DNA from: Coenobita brevimanus
Lineage: Eukaryota; Arthropoda; Malacostraca; Decapoda; Coenobitidae
Direction of reading: 5' to 3'
Assembly: GCA_032717465.1 (NCBI GenBank)
Contig: CM064690.1
Span: 29,398,153 to 29,462,152 of the forward strand
DNA: 64,000 nucleotides
Below, piece after piece: positions 1 to 10,745 of this stretch. Under the pieces are notes generated by a model that was given only the letters and a program-made list of their open reading frames with translations, had not been told where the DNA came from and did not search any database. How positions within the stretch are numbered: position 1 is the stretch's first letter; each line of letters opens with the position of its first letter. The position numbers were made by a program, and so were the translations under genes.

Positions 1-135
1 CCTGGCCTATAGCAAGAGATTGGACACTAGAGTATGGTGCTAGTCACGAAGAAGTGCTACGGGAAAGATGCAGAGTCGTATTGTCTTATTCTGCCACTGA
101 GCGACGGGAAATAAGCTGCCAAAGGACGAGAATTA
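1..135 (-). mobile_element. Family A element, left-truncated by window edge
   Basis: The core of family A reads in reverse here: a CTAGTCACGAAGAAGTG-like block followed by a TCTGCCACTGAGCGAC-like block, as in the copies at 25.0 and 27.0 kb. The left end lies outside the window. It faces the copy at 150, so two copies sit in opposite orientation within 15 bp. Confidence 0.6.
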
Positions 136-149
136 GCGCCTGTAGTTCG

Positions 150-354
150 TTCACTTTAACGTGGGTAAGAGTTTCGTCCATTTGCAGCTTATTTCACCTA
201 GCTCAGTGCCAGATTCGGAAAATATCGCTCAGCCTCCTTCCCACAGCACTTCTTCGTGACTGGCATACATATTCTAGTGTTTATCGTTACATCTCAGCAT
301 TCAAGATGGAGAGAGAGAGAGAGAGAGGGCAATATTAAGCCAATTTGAAGTGAA
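150..354 (+). mobile_element. Family A MITE-like element, full length
   Basis: About 205 bp with inverted ends: TTCACTTTAAC at the left, and GCCAATTTGAAGTGAA at the right, which is the reverse complement of a TTCACTTTAACTTGGC-like end. Internal landmarks shared with other copies are GCAGCTTATTTCA, TCCCACAGCACTTCTTCGTGACTGGCA and CAGCATTCAAGATGGAGAG. The AGATGGAGAG segment has expanded into an (AG) run at 308-328. It has no coding capacity, so it would be mobilised by an unseen transposase. Superfamily is unresolved. Confidence 0.65.
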
Positions 355-534
355 CAGAGTGAAGTTAATAAAATGTAGAATAAAAAGAACTGAGTGAAAT
401 GTAGAATAAAAAATAACCAAAATTCTGAATTAAAAAATCACGGAACTGCTGCTGACTTTTCCTTTCCATTTTTCCCGCCAAATTTGCTTAGTGTGGTCAC
501 CTGTTGTAATTTAATCTCGCACCTGTAACACCGT

Positions 535-535
<1 letters not shown>

Positions 536-611
<76 letters not shown>
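536..611. repeat. (CT)n microsatellite
   Basis: About 38 uninterrupted CT units. The open frames across it (Leu-Ser on one strand, Arg-Glu on the other) are repeat artefacts. Confidence 0.97.
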
Positions 612-614
<3 letters not shown>

Positions 615-1371
615 CATACCGTAACCCACACCAGCCTAATCTCATTTCTCTACCTGTCCCTTTTTGTATTTGTATCTGTTTACATTCCCCTTCTCCCTTC
701 ATCTCGATCCCTCCATCCATCCCTCACATCCTTTCTCCCTCTATATCTATCCGTTTACCTATTTATTTCTGTGTATCCCTCTATATTTGTACCAGTCTTT
801 CCTTTATGTCTAGCCATCTACCCTTCCATCAGTCCATTCCTCACCCTTTCAGCCTCTCTCTCTATCTTAACTGTCTGCCTGTCTCTTTCAATCTGTCTTT
901 AATACACCAGCCTTTCTTCTAATTGCATCTGTCCCTCCATCCACACCTGTTCACTCACCTGCCCCCCACACCTATCCTCTGAGTGCGTCTATCCCTTCAT
1001 CCACACTTCCCCCCCACACCTGCCCCCACGCACTTCCCCCCACACCTCCCCCACACACCTGTTCCTTTCCTAACCCTAAACCTCCCCCCACACCGACCCA
1101 CACACCTCCCCCCACATCTACCCCACACCTGCCCCCTACCTAACCCTACACCTACCCCACACATCTGCCTACACACCCCCACACCGTCCTCAGCACCTGC
1201 CTAACTTTAAGGTGTGTGTTGGTAGTTCCCCGCGGCCATTTTTAAAGGTACTGGCACCTGGCTGTCTTGCCCTCATTGCCCCCCCCCCTCCACCTGACGC
1301 CATTTTGTTGACACCACGGCATTGCACGGTGCAAGGGATTGAGCCCCGGATGTGGGTGGTGTGGAGATTAG
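612..1371. repeat. Pyrimidine-rich then CCCCACACCT-type degenerate repeats
   Basis: 612-950 is CT-rich with repeated CCATCCATCC, TCTATCT and CCTGTCTC words. 950-1200 is a degenerate array of CCCCACACCT-like units, strongly C-rich on the + strand. 1210-1371 has no recognisable feature. Confidence 0.7.
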
Positions 1372-1547
1372 GGAAGGGTTGGGTAGGATAGGGTAGGGTA
1401 GGGTAGGGTAAGGTAGGTTTGGTTAGGTTAGGGTAGGATAGGGTACAGCAAGGTGGATTTGCTTACGTTATACTGGGATAGGTTAGGTTAGGGTAGGGTA
1501 GGTAGGGTAGGGTAAGATAGGATAGGGTAGGGTAGGATAGGGTAGGG
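1372..1547. repeat. (GGGTA)n array with TTAGG-like interruptions
   Basis: Runs of GGGTAGGGTA alternate with GGTTAGGTTA and GGATAGG. The pentamer differs by one base from the arthropod telomere unit TTAGG. See the mirror-strand arrays at 2.1-2.7 kb. Confidence 0.85.
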
Positions 1548-1634
1548 ACCATCCTTAATCGAAGAGAATACGGGATCTAGGCTGAATGCATATCTGACGT
1601 GAGGTAGAATAGTTGAAAAAGAAGTACCCCGGGA

Positions 1635-1669
<35 letters not shown>

Positions 1670-1790
1670 ACCCCAGGCTCATCTCAACGTGAACACAGTG
1701 GACTGCAAGCTAGTTAAACTTAGAGGGACCTTTGTGTACCCAGCAGCTCCACCACCCTATCAGTGCCACCACGTGAAGGCGATCGTCCCT
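1635..1790 (-). mobile_element. Family D retroposon fragment, reverse, with (AGT)n tail
   Basis: The reverse complement aligns by eye with the copies at 12.8 and 43.9 kb: a GTGGTGGCACTGATA block, then GCAGTCCACTGTGTTCACG, GATGAGCCTGGGGTT and a trinucleotide tail, here (AGT)11 at 1635-1669 on the + strand. A trinucleotide tail at one fixed end is the usual sign of target-primed retroposition. No protein remains. Confidence 0.5.
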
Positions 1791-1932
1791 AGCGCACTGC
1801 AGGGAATACATGTTATCGATAACTGCACAGAGGCTTTCATTTCCCTCCCTCAGTCCACCAAGCCCTTCATTACTGTTCCCATAAATTCAAACCTCCACCT
1901 GTTATTACGTTCACCTCCATCTCACTTTGTCT

Positions 1933-1933
<1 letters not shown>

Positions 1934-1990
<57 letters not shown>
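1934..1990. repeat. (CA)n microsatellite
   Basis: About 28 CA units, uninterrupted. Confidence 0.97.
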
Positions 1991-1993
<3 letters not shown>

Positions 1994-2097
1994 TATTATG
2001 TGTCAAGTGGCAGAATGCAGGGGTAGCTAATTTATACCTATCAGCTAATGCCATCTTGATAAGGCCGTATCAGCTGTTAATGATGATCGCATGTAAT

Positions 2098-2480
2098 CTG
2101 ACCTAATCCAGCCTCATCCTTGCCGACCTAATCCACGCTAGTCTAACCAAACATGACAAAACCTTACTATGTTAAATCCAACCTAATCCAACCTAACCCA
2201 ATCCAACCAAGTCTACTACAACTACACCTAGCCTAACCTGACAGAATCCTACTAACACTAACAAACTCTCACCTCACTAGATTAGGCGCAATCCTAACCT
2301 AACTAAGGCCACACCATGCCAGCCTATTCTACCTTAACCTAAGCCTGTGGAAATTGAACTTAACTGAGCACAACCACCCGAACCTAAGTTAACCTCTAAT
2401 AAATTTCAGCTTAACCAACCCTAAACTAATCTTAAGTTACCCTACCCTGTCCCACGTTACCGTACCCTAGCATAATGTAA
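2098..2480. repeat. Degenerate CCTAA (TTAGG complement) array
   Basis: Dense CCTAA, CCTAACC and CCTAATCC words over nearly 400 bp, for example CCAACCTAATCCAACCTAAC. This is the reverse complement of the canonical arthropod telomere unit, heavily mutated. Confidence 0.7.
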
Positions 2481-2511
2481 CTAACTTTGAGATAACTAAC
2501 CAATGCAATTT

Positions 2512-2697
2512 CCTATCCTATCCTACCCTACCCTACCCTACCCCACCCTACCCTACCCTACCCTACCCAACCCAACCCAACCCAACCCAACCCAACCCAA
2601 CCCAACGCTACCCTACCCTACCCTACCCTACCCTACCCTACCCTACCCTACTCTACCCTACGCTACCCTACCCTACCCTACCCTACCTTACCGTACT
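2512..2697. repeat. (CCCTA)n / (CCCAA)n array
   Basis: Near-perfect CCCTA pentamers with an inner block of about nine CCCAA units at 2566-2606. The register is kept through the change from T to A, which points to homogenisation of a variant unit inside the array. Confidence 0.93.
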
Positions 2698-2757
2698 CCC
2701 AACATATTTTAAGTAGCCTGAGGTAACAAAACAACGCTATTCCCTATCCTGCCTTAC

Positions 2758-2892
2758 CTTCCCCTCCCCCCCTCCCCTCCCCTCCTCTCCTCTCCTCTCC
2801 TCTCCTCTCCTTTCCTCTCCCCTCCCCTCCCCTCCCCTCCTCTCCTCTCCTGTTTTCTCCTCTCCTCTCCCCTCCCCTCCCCTCCCCTACCC
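2758..2892. repeat. (CCCCT)/(CCTCT)n array
   Basis: Pentameric CCCCT and CTCCT units in alternating blocks, still five-base periodic like the preceding CCCTA array. Confidence 0.9.
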
Positions 2893-3047
2893 ACATGTTA
2901 CCAGCGTAAGTCAATTAACCAAGGCAAATTAAGCTATACTTTCCTACAGCAGCCTGATCCCTCCTAAGCTTGTGTTACGCTTGTTAGTTGTCGGTTGTAT
3001 TCTGCCATATGCCTGAGGGGAGGCTATCTGACCCGCAGGCTAGGACA

Positions 3048-3296
3048 GGGCAGGACAGGACAGGGCAGGGCAGGGAAGGGCAGGGCTGGGCAGGGCGGGT
3101 GGTGTTCATGACGTTGGTGATCAATATGTAATCGATAAGCCGCCGAGGTGAGGTGGAGTGAGGTGCGGTGAGGTGAGGTAAAGGTTAAGGTGAAGTGAGA
3201 ACGTGGATTGAGGTAGGGAAAGGTAAGACGGATATATGAAGGAAAGTGCAAAAATCAGCCTACCTACTGGTCATACGTTTTTTTTTTTTTTTTTTA
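3048..3296. repeat. GGACA/GGGCA and GAGGT pentamer blocks, then poly-T
   Basis: 3048-3100 is GGACA/GGGCA pentamers, 3140-3215 is GAGGT-like pentamers, and 3279-3296 is a T tract. Many of the distinct arrays between 1.4 and 3.2 kb share a five-base period. Confidence 0.8.
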
Positions 3297-3539
3297 ATGC
3301 AAGGAAGAAGGAACCAAAGGCCAGGAGTGTGTGTCAGAGGCTGGGTAATAACAAGGTAATGCTAAGACAAGGATAGTAAGGCAGTGAGGCTCCTTGGGTG
3401 AGGGGAAGGAAGGCGAGGGGAGGTCCTGTCATGCCCCCCTCCACCCCACCACCCCAACCCCCCCTCCCCCACCATTTCCTGCCGCTATTAATGAAATTAG
3501 TTCCCGCTGGGGCTGTGCGGCCGCCCTCATTACCCCCCG

Positions 3540-3925
3540 CCTGCACCCACACCCGCCCGCACATTCACCCGCCCGCATCCACACACACCCGCCCGCACCC
3601 ACACACACCCGCCCGCACCCACACACACCCGCCCGCACCCACACACACCCGCCCGCACCCACACACACCCGCCCGCACCCACACTTGCCCGCACACATCC
3701 ACACTGGCACTCACACCAGCCCGCATCCACATTTCACACCCACACCTGCTCCCACACCCACCCACATCCACACCCACATCCACACCCACTCCCACGCCCT
3801 TCCTCATACACATTCCCTCTCGCCCCCCACCCAAATTCACACCCACACGCCCGTCCCCACCTACACTTGCTCCCACATCCACACCCGCCCATATCCAAAC
3901 CCACCCACTCCCACCCCGGCGCGTG
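3540..3925. repeat. 20-bp C-rich minisatellite
   Basis: Six near-identical 20-bp units of CACACACACCCGCCCGCACC type span about 3570-3690, then decay into CACCCACATCCACACC-like repeats to 3925. Four or more overlapping open frames are explained by the repeat and are not genes. Confidence 0.92.
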
Positions 3926-4253
3926 GCATTGCAGAGGTCATTACGGTACAAGTGATATATACCGAGACTGATAGACCAATAGATAAACAGAGGTAAACTA
4001 GTAAACTGGGAGTCCTGACCTTGTGGGCTAGGTAGGGTCGAGAGAGGTCACTGTGCCCTACCTCGAACCTGACTTTACTTAACCTCCTGACCTAATCTAA
4101 CAGTGACCTAATCTAATCCACCCTCACTTTCCCTGGCCTAACAATATCTTATCTAACTTGACCTCACCTGACCTGATATACCCTACCCTACCTTGCCACA
4201 AACTTATCTGACCTTTTAGCTTCCCTACCCTACCTTAACATGGCTAGATTTAT

Positions 4254-4316
<63 letters not shown>

Positions 4317-4432
4317 GTCATGACAGGATGAGACCCGGGTAACTTATAAATTGGTTGAGGGAGGAAGTTGAGGTGGGGGAGGGGGAGGAGAGGGGAGGGG
4401 AGGAGGAGGAGGAGGAGGAGGAGGGAGGGATT
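3926..4432. repeat. Degenerate CCTAA, (TG)n and GGA-rich repeats
   Basis: 4078-4250 holds degenerate CCTAA/CCTAATC words, 4255-4314 is (TG)30, and 4370-4430 is GGGGA then (GGA)n. No gene was seen. Confidence 0.85.
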
Positions 4433-4532
4433 AGCCAGTGAACAGGGATTTATCTCTTAATCTAACTTAATCTAACCTCTCTGTATAACAACCTAACACA
4501 ATATACTTAGATTTACATAATATAAGGTATAC

Positions 4533-4580
4533 GCTTTTCACTTTAACTTGGCCTAAAATTGCCGTCTCTCAAATCTCCAG

Positions 4581-4645
<65 letters not shown>
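4533..4645 (-). mobile_element. Family A end joined to (GA)n
   Basis: TTTTCACTTTAACTTGGCC followed by TAAAATTGCCGTCTCTC is a well preserved family A terminus in reverse orientation. It runs about 50 bp and then passes into (GA)n at 4583-4645, as if the GATGGAGAG segment had expanded and replaced the rest of the element. Confidence 0.6.
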
Positions 4646-4649
<4 letters not shown>

Positions 4650-4688
4650 ATTAATAGTAGTACATGCAATAAAATTCCACTTATCATT

Positions 4689-4710
4689 CTCTCTCTCTCT
4701 CTCTCTCCCC

Positions 4711-4756
<46 letters not shown>

Positions 4757-5029
4757 TATCTTTTATTCATTTTTTTATCTGTACCTCTAAACTTTTCCTT
4801 AATCTCTCAGTACGATAAGAAAAAAACGACGAAAGAAAGGGGGAACTTTAAAAAAAATGAACGAATAAAAGGGGAAACTTAAAAAAAAATCCCTTGCTGA
4901 TGGACTTCTAATTACTTCGTTCAGTTCGCTCGAGTGCATCTGTCAACACTCGTTCTGGCGCGGGTTTTTTATTTTTTCGTCTTTTTTTTTTTTTTTCCCT
5001 CTTCGACGTTTGTGTCTTAATTAAATTTC
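4689..5029. repeat. (CT)n, (TG)n and T-rich tract
   Basis: (CT)10 at 4689-4709, (TG)21 at 4713-4754 and poly-T at 4979-4996. Nothing else is recognisable. Confidence 0.85.
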
Positions 5030-5470
5030 AAAATGGCTGTGTTTGGCCTGGCGGGATGGGTGCGTTGTTTTTGCCTCTGCCTTTAAGGGATTTCCTTGGT
5101 GGATATTAGACTCTGAGATGGGTAGGTGGATTGACAGGCAGATTGATGGATTGATAAATTGACATGGAATGAAGGTGATTTCTTTTTGTCCTGAAGGGAT
5201 TTTTTTGGTGATATTTTTACTCAGATTGTTAGATAGATGGATTGAAGGTAATTTCATTTTCTTCGCTTGTCTTTAAAGGATTTTCTTGATGGATATGTAG
5301 ACTGGAGTGGTTAGACATAGACAGAAGGATAGTTAGATAAATAGATAGGTAGATGGATGGACTGAGGGTAATTTCGAAGTGTGTCTGTCTTGAAGGGATA
5401 TTCTTGATGGATAGACTCATAGATGGTTAGATAGACAGACATTGATAGATAGGTTAGGGGTAATTTTCTT
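5030..5470. repeat. Degenerate tandem repeat, about 110-140 bp units
   Basis: Units share TAATTTC(A/G), a TTGTCTTTAAGGGAT-like block, CTTGATGGATA and a GATAGATAGG-rich tail. Copies recur near 5075, 5180, 5265, 5385 and 5475, and the open frames on the minus strand repeat the same peptide. Confidence 0.8.
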
Positions 5471-5559
5471 TTCTTTGTCTTTAAGGACGTCGGAGCTAAA
5501 TATAATTATCAGTTATCTATTTATTTATCGATCTATATCAGTTTATCCATCTCTTATTT

Positions 5560-5822
5560 TTTTGTAGTTAAGAGGACAAGCGCAAAAAATTTAGCGATTT
5601 TTTTTGTTTCGAAGGTCGTGAGTGAATTTTTTTTTTTTTTTTGCAAGTAAGACAATTTCCCCTGCATAAAAAAAAGTAATTATTTTTTCATAGGTAAGAG
5701 GACGTTGAAAAAGAGAACAATATTTAGGGCATTCGTAAAAAGATATAGATTTTTTCATATGTAAGACAATTTTCCCTGCTTAAAAAAAGACAATTATTTT
5801 TTTTCGTAGGTAAGAGGACGAG
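5560..5822. repeat. Tandem duplication, about 115 bp
   Basis: A GTAAGACAATTTCCCCTGC block followed by an A-rich and T-rich segment and TAGGTAAGAGGACG appears at about 5645-5704 and again at 5760-5820. A diverged TAGTTAAGAGGACA copy sits at 5565. Confidence 0.85.
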
Positions 5823-5930
5823 GCATTATAGCAAGTGGGTGAATGAAGTGGAAAATAGGATGAACAGAGACCCGGAGTCCATTCACCAATTTTGAGGCCC
5901 ATTTTCTGCCCCACCACACGCTGCTATTAG

Positions 5931-6135
5931 AGAGAGAGAGAGAGAGAGAGGAGCAGAAAAATGAATACAATATGTGATTAGTGGAATAAATGTAAGAATA
6001 GATTATGAAATTAGAGAGAGAGAGAGAGAGAGGAGGGGGAAACAGAAAAATGAATGTGATTAGAGGAATAAATGTAAGAACAGATTATGAAATTATGATA
6101 GACACACCACAGAGAGAGAGAGAGAGAGAGAGAGG
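5931..6135. repeat. Tandem duplication with (AG)n cores
   Basis: Two units of about 85 bp, each an (AG)n run, then GGAGCAGAAAAATGAAT-like sequence and GGAATAAATGTAAGAA.AGATTATGAAATTA. A third (AG)n run at 6111-6134 closes the array. Confidence 0.85.
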
Positions 6136-6299
6136 TTGAATGATCGCTGACTTTACGTTTCTTGATTGACGAAGACTTGAGTAGGGAAAAAAATACCTGC
6201 CGTTTTCCTATGATGTCTAATTTTTGGCTGCAGATGAGAAGAGCAACATTTTTTTCGTTTTTTCACTTTCTTTTTTCTTTCTTTTTGGTGTGAAGTTCT

Positions 6300-6535
6300 G
6301 TTGTGTGTAGCATGGTGTGGTGTGGTGTGAAGGCAATGTGTGATGCAGTGTGGTAGTAAGATATGTAGTATTATGTGATGTATGTTGGTGTGAGGTGTGC
6401 AGTATCATGTAGTGTGTAGTATATGACAGTGAGGTATGTTGTTATTGTTTGATGTGGTATGGTTAAGTAGTCCTTGGTGTGGTGTGGTGTAGTGGTATGG
6501 TATTTATTATTATGTTATGTAGTATGTTAGTGTGT
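6300..6535. repeat. Degenerate GTGTGGT / TAGTATG repeat
   Basis: Short GTGTGGTGTGGTGT and GTAGTATGT words with no fixed period. Confidence 0.7.
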
Positions 6536-6726
6536 AAACTGGCCAAGATTTTTGTCCTTTTGTTGCTAGTTACACATAGCTTGATGGCACAGTGATGCAA
6601 TACTTCAGCTTTACATACTTTCCATAGCACCTTTTCATGACTAGCATCATATTGTAGTGCTTAATCATTGTTACAGCCAGGCATTCAAGATGGAGAGGTG
6701 TCAATTTTAGGCCAAGTTAGAGTAAA
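6536..6726 (+). mobile_element. Family A MITE-like element
   Basis: Starts AACTGGCCAAGATTTTTGTCC and ends CAATTTTAGGCCAAGTTAGAG, which are inverted termini. The inner CACCTTTTCATGACTAGCA and CAGGCATTCAAGATGGAGAG match the copy at 150. It lies about 85 bp upstream of the acceptor of the NCS terminal exon, so it is inside that gene's last intron. Confidence 0.7.
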
Positions 6727-6809
6727 AAGGAGTATAACATCATTAAGCATGTAGTGAAGTGCTGTCATTCCCCCCCCCCTCCCATCTAATACTGCCAACT
6801 TTCCCACAG

Positions 6810-6992
6810 GCCATCTACGATATGCTGGGCACCAACTCTGCCAGCCGACCTGCAGACAGTGCCGAGGAGAGAGCCAAGGCCATCTTCTCGAAAATGGATG
6901 AGAATAATGATGGCAATCTCACTCAGGAGGAATTCCTCAAGGGATGTTTGCTAGACGAAGAATTGTCAAAGATGCTTACCCCGGGAGCTTAA
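6810..6992 (+). CDS. Terminal exon of a neuronal calcium sensor protein (NCS-2-like)
   Basis: This exon encodes the last 60 residues of a recoverin/NCS-family EF-hand protein. It follows a pyrimidine-rich stretch ending CACAG and opens in phase 0 with Ala-Ile-Tyr, where the last exon of neurocalcin also opens. Residues 31-42 or so form a canonical fourth EF hand (DENNDGNLTQEE: D1, N3, D5, G6, N7, T9, E12). The tail EFLKGCLLDEELSKML replaces the [13 protein letters not shown] tail of neurocalcin. The preceding AEERAKAIFSKM helix aligns with [11 protein letters not shown]. It therefore comes from a different NCS paralogue, probably the NCS-2-like arthropod group; that assignment is from memory of the family. 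The N-terminal half, including the myristoylation site, was not found and should lie upstream of the window. Such proteins bind Ca2+ and act at neuronal membranes. The in-frame ATG at 6759 is intronic and is not a start. Confidence 0.9.
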   Translation, partial: AIYDMLGTNSASRPADSAEERAKAIFSKMDENNDGNLTQEEFLKGCLLDEELSKMLTPGA

Positions 6993-8480
6993 AAGTTGCA
7001 GCATCTTTTTTTGTTTTTTTGTTCCGAGAGGATGACTATTGGTGTTTAGTTTGAGCTAGACTTGAGTTGTGTAGCTTTGGGACTCGGAAGGGGAAAGGAC
7101 GCAAGCCGACTTTTGGTTTGTATTTCAGGATATCTTTCGAAAGCCTTGGTGGAACGATCCTTTTTGTTTTTCTTTCTCCTTTCTTTAATCCCCCGAGGCA
7201 CTTGAGATGTTGTTTGGGTATGTGGATGGATAGGATGAATTCTTTTGTTGCTCCCACGAGGTGGAGTCAAGTAGAGTGACCTACTGCTTGCTCCTGTGTG
7301 CTCATACTGGATTTGTTGTATGCCCAGGAGTCTACACATCTCTTTATTGTAAATCGCAAACATTAGTCTCAGTAGCGGAAGTAGAACATTTTTACCTTAG
7401 CGACTGTGTGAAGAGAGTACGAAACTGGTAAAATATGCACACACACTTGAAGGCCTCATGCAAGTATACTTTGCACATACACACACAGTCACATGCACAC
7501 CCACAGACACACATACACTAGCACACACAAATGTACATAGACACAGACACAAGTACATTAACACACACATAGTCACATACACAGCCACATATATAAACAC
7601 ACATACACTCATACACACAGACATAGACACATGTACAGCCACATACGTGTACACAAGCATGCACATTTGCACATAAAAACAAAGTTTTTCTTCGCCTTTC
7701 TTGTATCCGGGATGAGCACAGAAAATAATTTCTCCAGTTGCTACCCTAGTCCAAGACAGTCCCTCTCACCAACTGTCTGTAATCCTAAGAAGCCATTTGC
7801 GAAGATAGTGAACGAGGCTTGCGAGGAACCAGAAGGATAATTTTAAGAGTCCGTAGTCATTTTGAATATGCAAACTGTAAACATTAGGGTCCTGAAAGAA
7901 TTATATATATATATAAATATACGGTACCGTGTAAATGATACGACGTTGATGATTCATATGAGTAGCTTAGTGTATTATTGATATTCCCATGCATTTAGAT
8001 ATGAGGGTCAGGGTATAGTTTATATATGAGCCTCTTAGCAAAGGTTTTTTCTATGTGTAATGTGGCGCTATTAAAGTAATCATTAAACTCGACATTTTTC
8101 TCATTCTGGTATATCCGTATGTTAACTCTTTTAGCACAGAATGCGAGGTAGACCAAAAGACACTGATAATTATGTATTTAAATGTGGGAACTTTCTGACT
8201 TTGTAGAATGTAGGTGAATGTAGACTTTTCTTCCTTTAATTGTTAGCTGTGAGGTTATCCCAAATGCACAAAAAAAAACGGAACGATCGGAGCCACATAT
8301 GGTATGGAAAGACGTTGAAGTAGTTGGAGCGTGATCGTTATCGTTTGCTGCGGCACACTGGTAAGGGGAAACAATAGAGTTTAAATGTAGTTCGTTTATG
8401 ATAACCCTAAACTTTGCAAACTTTTAAAAGAGCCAATTGTTGCATATATCTCCCATGGTTTTTGGTCCATACACCAATAA
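6993..8480 (+). other. Probable 3' untranslated region of the NCS-2-like gene
   Basis: T-rich sequence follows the stop. 7437-7670 is a degenerate CACA/CACATA repeat. Candidate polyadenylation hexamers are ATTAAA within 8068-8090 and AATAAA near 8475, but the true end cannot be fixed. Open frames here are not supported as genes. Confidence 0.45.
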
Positions 8481-9884
8481 ATACTGGTAGGTTGAATATT
8501 TGCGTGAGTGTGATGTTAATAGTCATTTACAACGATCCGCCTGTAGGTACTGTTGATATGCATTACCCTGGTGTTCTGAGGATGACGTTGGGAGGCCCAC
8601 ACACTGGGAAAGTAAACACCAGATCGTGCAGTTTTAAGGCTCATGTTGTCATATATGAACTAGAGTAGCCATACGCCCACCATTCTCACCCGCGATCTTT
8701 TCGTGGTCCTTCATATTTCCTCCGTGATCCGTTGTGAATAAGCGACCATCCTTTCACCCATTTTCCATCTTCTTTTGATGGGATGACACAGCATTAGTGT
8801 AATTAATGCAGCTTCTGTATTTCCAGCCATAGCAGACATTATCTGACCCTCATAATGCCACTACGAAGTTTATGTCCAGTCACAGAGATTAACCCAGTTC
8901 ATGAATAATCTTTCCCAATGCCAATATGAAGTTGGTTCATGTCCAGGATTATGAAACCCCAAACCAACATCAAGTTCGTTTATAGTCATAGGAAATTTAG
9001 CCTCTCAGCATCTTTTTAACACAGCGCACAGTGTTGATGTTGGTCGCAGAGACGATGAGTCACAAAGCCATAATCTTGAAGGTTTCGGTTTTCATTTTCT
9101 GCCAGCGTGCCAGTCACTCAGTTCCAGCAATACCAGTCACACTCAGGAGCCGCACTTTTGGTCTTTAGTCCAACTCCACCTTGACAAGCCTGTGCATATT
9201 TGGCCTAAAGATGATGAATGATGTTTAAATGTATAGATGAATGATGTATAGGCCACTGTACTTCATATAAAATTGAGATGCATTGACTGCTGTGTAGACA
9301 GCTGTGTATAGAGTCATCATATGATGAATGTTATATAAGCAACTGCTTATAGAGCCAAGAAGTGATGAATGTTGTGTAGACAACTACATACAGTATAGAG
9401 CTGGAGGAGGATGAATTATGTATAGGCCGCTTACCATGTTGAAATATGGTAAGTGCTGCATAGTGCCAAGAGATGACTAATGCACTGCAGACAGCAGTTT
9501 GGATTTCATATTTACCACCCTTGACAGCAAGGGTATTCATAGTCAGTGTTGGAAGAGCATGGGAGGAATGGTCCAATGCACAGTTTACACGAGAGAATGG
9601 AGGAAAATAGTGAGTGATGGGGAGAGAGAGAGAGAGAGAAAGGAGGTCAGAGAAGGAGTAGAGGGAGGAGGATGACAAATGAGACGAAATGAAAACAGTA
9701 ACGAAAGACAAGTGCAATACATACAACACCAATAGTTTTGTTTGTCTTGTTTAAACAGATTTATCATCTAATACTTTGTGGTTAGTAGATGCAGTGTGAT
9801 GAAATGTAGAAAGGAATGGAGGAAGGATGATATGATAGTAAAGATTAGAAGAGAGAGGATTGCATGGACTTAGAAAATATGTAG
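8481..9884. other. Intergenic sequence, no gene seen
   Basis: AT-balanced sequence. 9230-9440 repeats GATGAATG.TGTATAGGC-like words about five times, a weak tandem repeat, and a short (GA)n lies at 9625-9640. Confidence 0.6.
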
Positions 9885-10345
9885 GAAGAAAAGAGAGATG
9901 ATATCGAAAAAAAGCAGTATATGAGGAAAGGAGGCAGGAGGAGATGCAAGGGGATTACACATGGGATATATTGTTTCATTTTCATGGCTCCAACGTGCTT
10001 GCATATGTCAGCCTTGGTCACCTAATGGTGACTCTCCATGCTTTTCTCTGTAGGGAGAAAAAGGGAAGATGACACAGGAAGGAGAAATAAAACATGTAGG
10101 GAGAAAAGAGAAAGAATAACATATAATGAAGTATATAGGGAGAAAAATAGGAGTAGAAGAGGAGGAATACACGTACACATAAAAGAAAAATATGCAGGGA
10201 GAAAAGAGAGGGAATTACACAGAAAGAAAGCAGTGTGCAGGGAGAGAAGGCAGGAGCAGAAGAGAGGGGATTACACATAAAAGGAAAATAAGAGGGTATT
10301 ACAGAGAAAGAATGCAGTATGCAGGGAGAGGTGGCAGGAGAGATG
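9885..10345. repeat. Purine-rich minisatellite, about 60-bp units
   Basis: Units of the form GCAGGGAGAAAAGAGAGG, then ATTACACATAAAAG.AA and a further GCAGTATGCAGGGAG recur about six times and diverge toward the left. The overlapping open frames on both strands come from the repeat. Confidence 0.8.
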
Positions 10346-10567
10346 GGGAGACAGTAGCATGCACAGACTTCTCATGGTGGACAATTTCTGATTGGCACTA
10401 AATTTTAAAAGTCCGGCCCACACCGTTTTCCGCTAATTGAGTCCCGCCACTGACCACTTAAGTTTAGATCCCTCCTCTGTAAATAGAAATGTAGAGTGAT
10501 AATTGTTTTACACTCAACACAGCGAGTCCCATTGCAGTCATATACTGTGCTGATTCTTTTACAGCAG

Positions 10568-10745
10568 CGATGTGTTTTCAGAGTTTATTCTTGCTACATC
10601 CAGATTCAACTTAAAGCTCTTTCGTATTGGAGAGGTTACTGCAGGCTGTATCTGACCATCCCCAGTTTGAAAAGTTGCTCTTAAGGTGGATGTCATCAAA
10701 AGGTAGCAACAGTAAAACAGAATATATCGTCATTGTGAAGGGTTG
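10568..10745. mobile_element. Family C fold-back element
   Basis: Left arm TTTATTCTTGCTACATCCAG and right arm AGGTAGCAACAGTAAAACAG are inverted relatives, with the conserved centre GGCTGTATCTGACC. The right terminus is GTGAAGGGTT. Confidence 0.7.

Noticed and set aside
438..922. Open frames over (CT)n and CT-rich DNA
   Set aside because: Poly Leu-Ser and Arg-Glu peptides from a dinucleotide repeat.
3334..3996. Seven overlapping frames on both strands
   Set aside because: All lie on the 20-bp C-rich minisatellite and mirror each other.
9331..9767. 133-residue minus-strand frame
   Set aside because: Ser- and Leu-rich stretch over CT/GA low complexity, no domain, no splice or start support.
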